Part shown: piece after piece, positions 63,871 through 64,000 of the stretch | How the letters are laid out: every line of letters begins with the position of its first letter | How positions within the stretch are numbered: position 1 is the stretch's first letter | DNA from: Streptomyces sp. S4.7 | GTDB lineage: Bacteria; Actinomycetota; Actinomycetes; Streptomycetales; Streptomycetaceae | Length of the DNA stretch: 64,000 nt | Reading direction: 5' to 3' | NCBI RefSeq assembly: GCF_010384365.1 | Contig: NZ_CP048397.1 | Coordinates: 1,240,001 to 1,304,000, forward strand | Position numbers and translations under genes: made by a program | The notes under the pieces: model-generated | The model's database searches: none | What the model was told of the DNA's origin: nothing | Seen by the model: the letters and a program-made list of their open reading frames with translations, nothing else

Positions 63871-64000
63871 TCAGGTGACGAGGCCGGCCAGTTCCAGGGC
63901 CTCGGTGCCCGCGCGCAGGGCCGCGAGCCGTTCGTCGAGGGTGAAGCCGGCGGGAGCGAGCGTCAGCGTCGTGACACCGGCCGCGGCGTACGCCTTCATC
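63871..64000 (-). CDS. LLM-class F420-dependent oxidoreductase, C-terminal end (5' part outside window)
   Basis: Only the last 42 codons are present: GVTTLTLAPAGFTLDERLAA and ALRAGTEALELAGLVT, stop at 63871. This matches the C-terminal end of luciferase-like monooxygenase-fold F420 reductases in Streptomyces. Too little is visible to judge integrity or substrate. Confidence 0.65.
   Translation of the reverse strand, partial: MKAYAAAGVTTLTLAPAGFTLDERLAALRAGTEALELAGLVT

Noticed and set aside
1..64000. tRNA, rRNA, CRISPR arrays, prophage or secondary-metabolite clusters
   Set aside because: I saw no cloverleaf-type sequence, no regularly spaced repeats, no phage structural genes and no biosynthetic megasynthases in the translated proteins.

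Overview
The window is high-GC actinobacterial chromosome, almost certainly Streptomyces. The evidence is strong G/C bias at third codon positions (which leaves long open frames on the strand opposite many real genes), frequent GTG starts, complete Pup-proteasome and mycothiol genes, a gylR-glpFKD glycerol operon, and a tatA/tatC-pafBC-pafA-prc-pup-dop-arc gene order typical of Streptomyces core chromosome. I count about 55 intact or window-truncated protein genes and three gene remnants. I see no rRNA, tRNA, CRISPR array, prophage or secondary-metabolite cluster.

Layout. (1) 1-5.2 kb: a glycine-betaine/choline-type ABC importer (permease fused to a binding protein, plus its ATPase) facing left, a stand-alone 5'-3' exonuclease, and an iron-box-preceded siderophore-interacting protein. 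(2) 5.6-12.7 kb: a SigK island. It holds the ECF sigma factor, its zinc-type anti-sigma factor, an FAD oxidoreductase/DUF1365/cyclopropane-synthase/DUF1295 operon, and a divergent sulfite-oxidase-like molybdoenzyme with a fasciclin lipoprotein. All three promoters share CAATCC-N15-(C/T)CGAAT. The gene set parallels the M. tuberculosis SigK regulon (rskA-sigK-Rv0446c-ufaA1-Rv0448c-Rv0449c and the fasciclin proteins MPT70/MPT83). The cyclopropane-synthase and DUF1295 genes have been fused out of frame by a deletion. (3) 12.7-32.5 kb: a truncated ADP-ribosylglycohydrolase, a Ski2-like helicase, a lipid kinase, tatC and tatA, pafC and pafB, two FKBP isomerases, pafA, an MFS exporter with a divergent LacI regulator, then prcA, prcB, an endonuclease VII, pup, dop and arc. 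(4) 32.6-44.3 kb: ferredoxin, a secreted protein, tRNA m1A methyltransferase, site-2 protease, a RecB-like nuclease, a NarL-type regulator, a peptide-type binding lipoprotein, a HAD phosphatase and metH. (5) 44.5-49.6 kb: gylR-glpF-glpK-glpD with repeated GylR-type operator sequence. (6) 49.7-56.6 kb: a GntR/FadR regulator and a convergent sugar ABC importer, short-chain dehydrogenase and fuconate-dehydratase-like enolase. These share an ATACATC-type operator, and a MITE-like element sits inside the operon. (7) 56.8-64 kb: a PAC2 protein, mshC with the linked SCO1664-type, DUF3090 and histidine-phosphatase genes, corA, a ferritin-like protein and the end of an F420-type oxidoreductase.

How the parts work together. 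The paf/prc/pup/dop/arc block encodes the whole pupylation pathway: PafA ligates Pup, Dop removes it, ARC unfolds the substrate and PrcA/B degrade it. TatA/TatC export folded proteins, including probably the twin-arginine molybdoenzyme of the SigK island. The glp block takes up glycerol, phosphorylates it and oxidises it under GylR. The 50-56 kb block looks like uptake and dehydratase-type breakdown of a 6-deoxy sugar or its acid under GntR control. Gene calls rest on reading the translated proteins and known families; no database search was possible.
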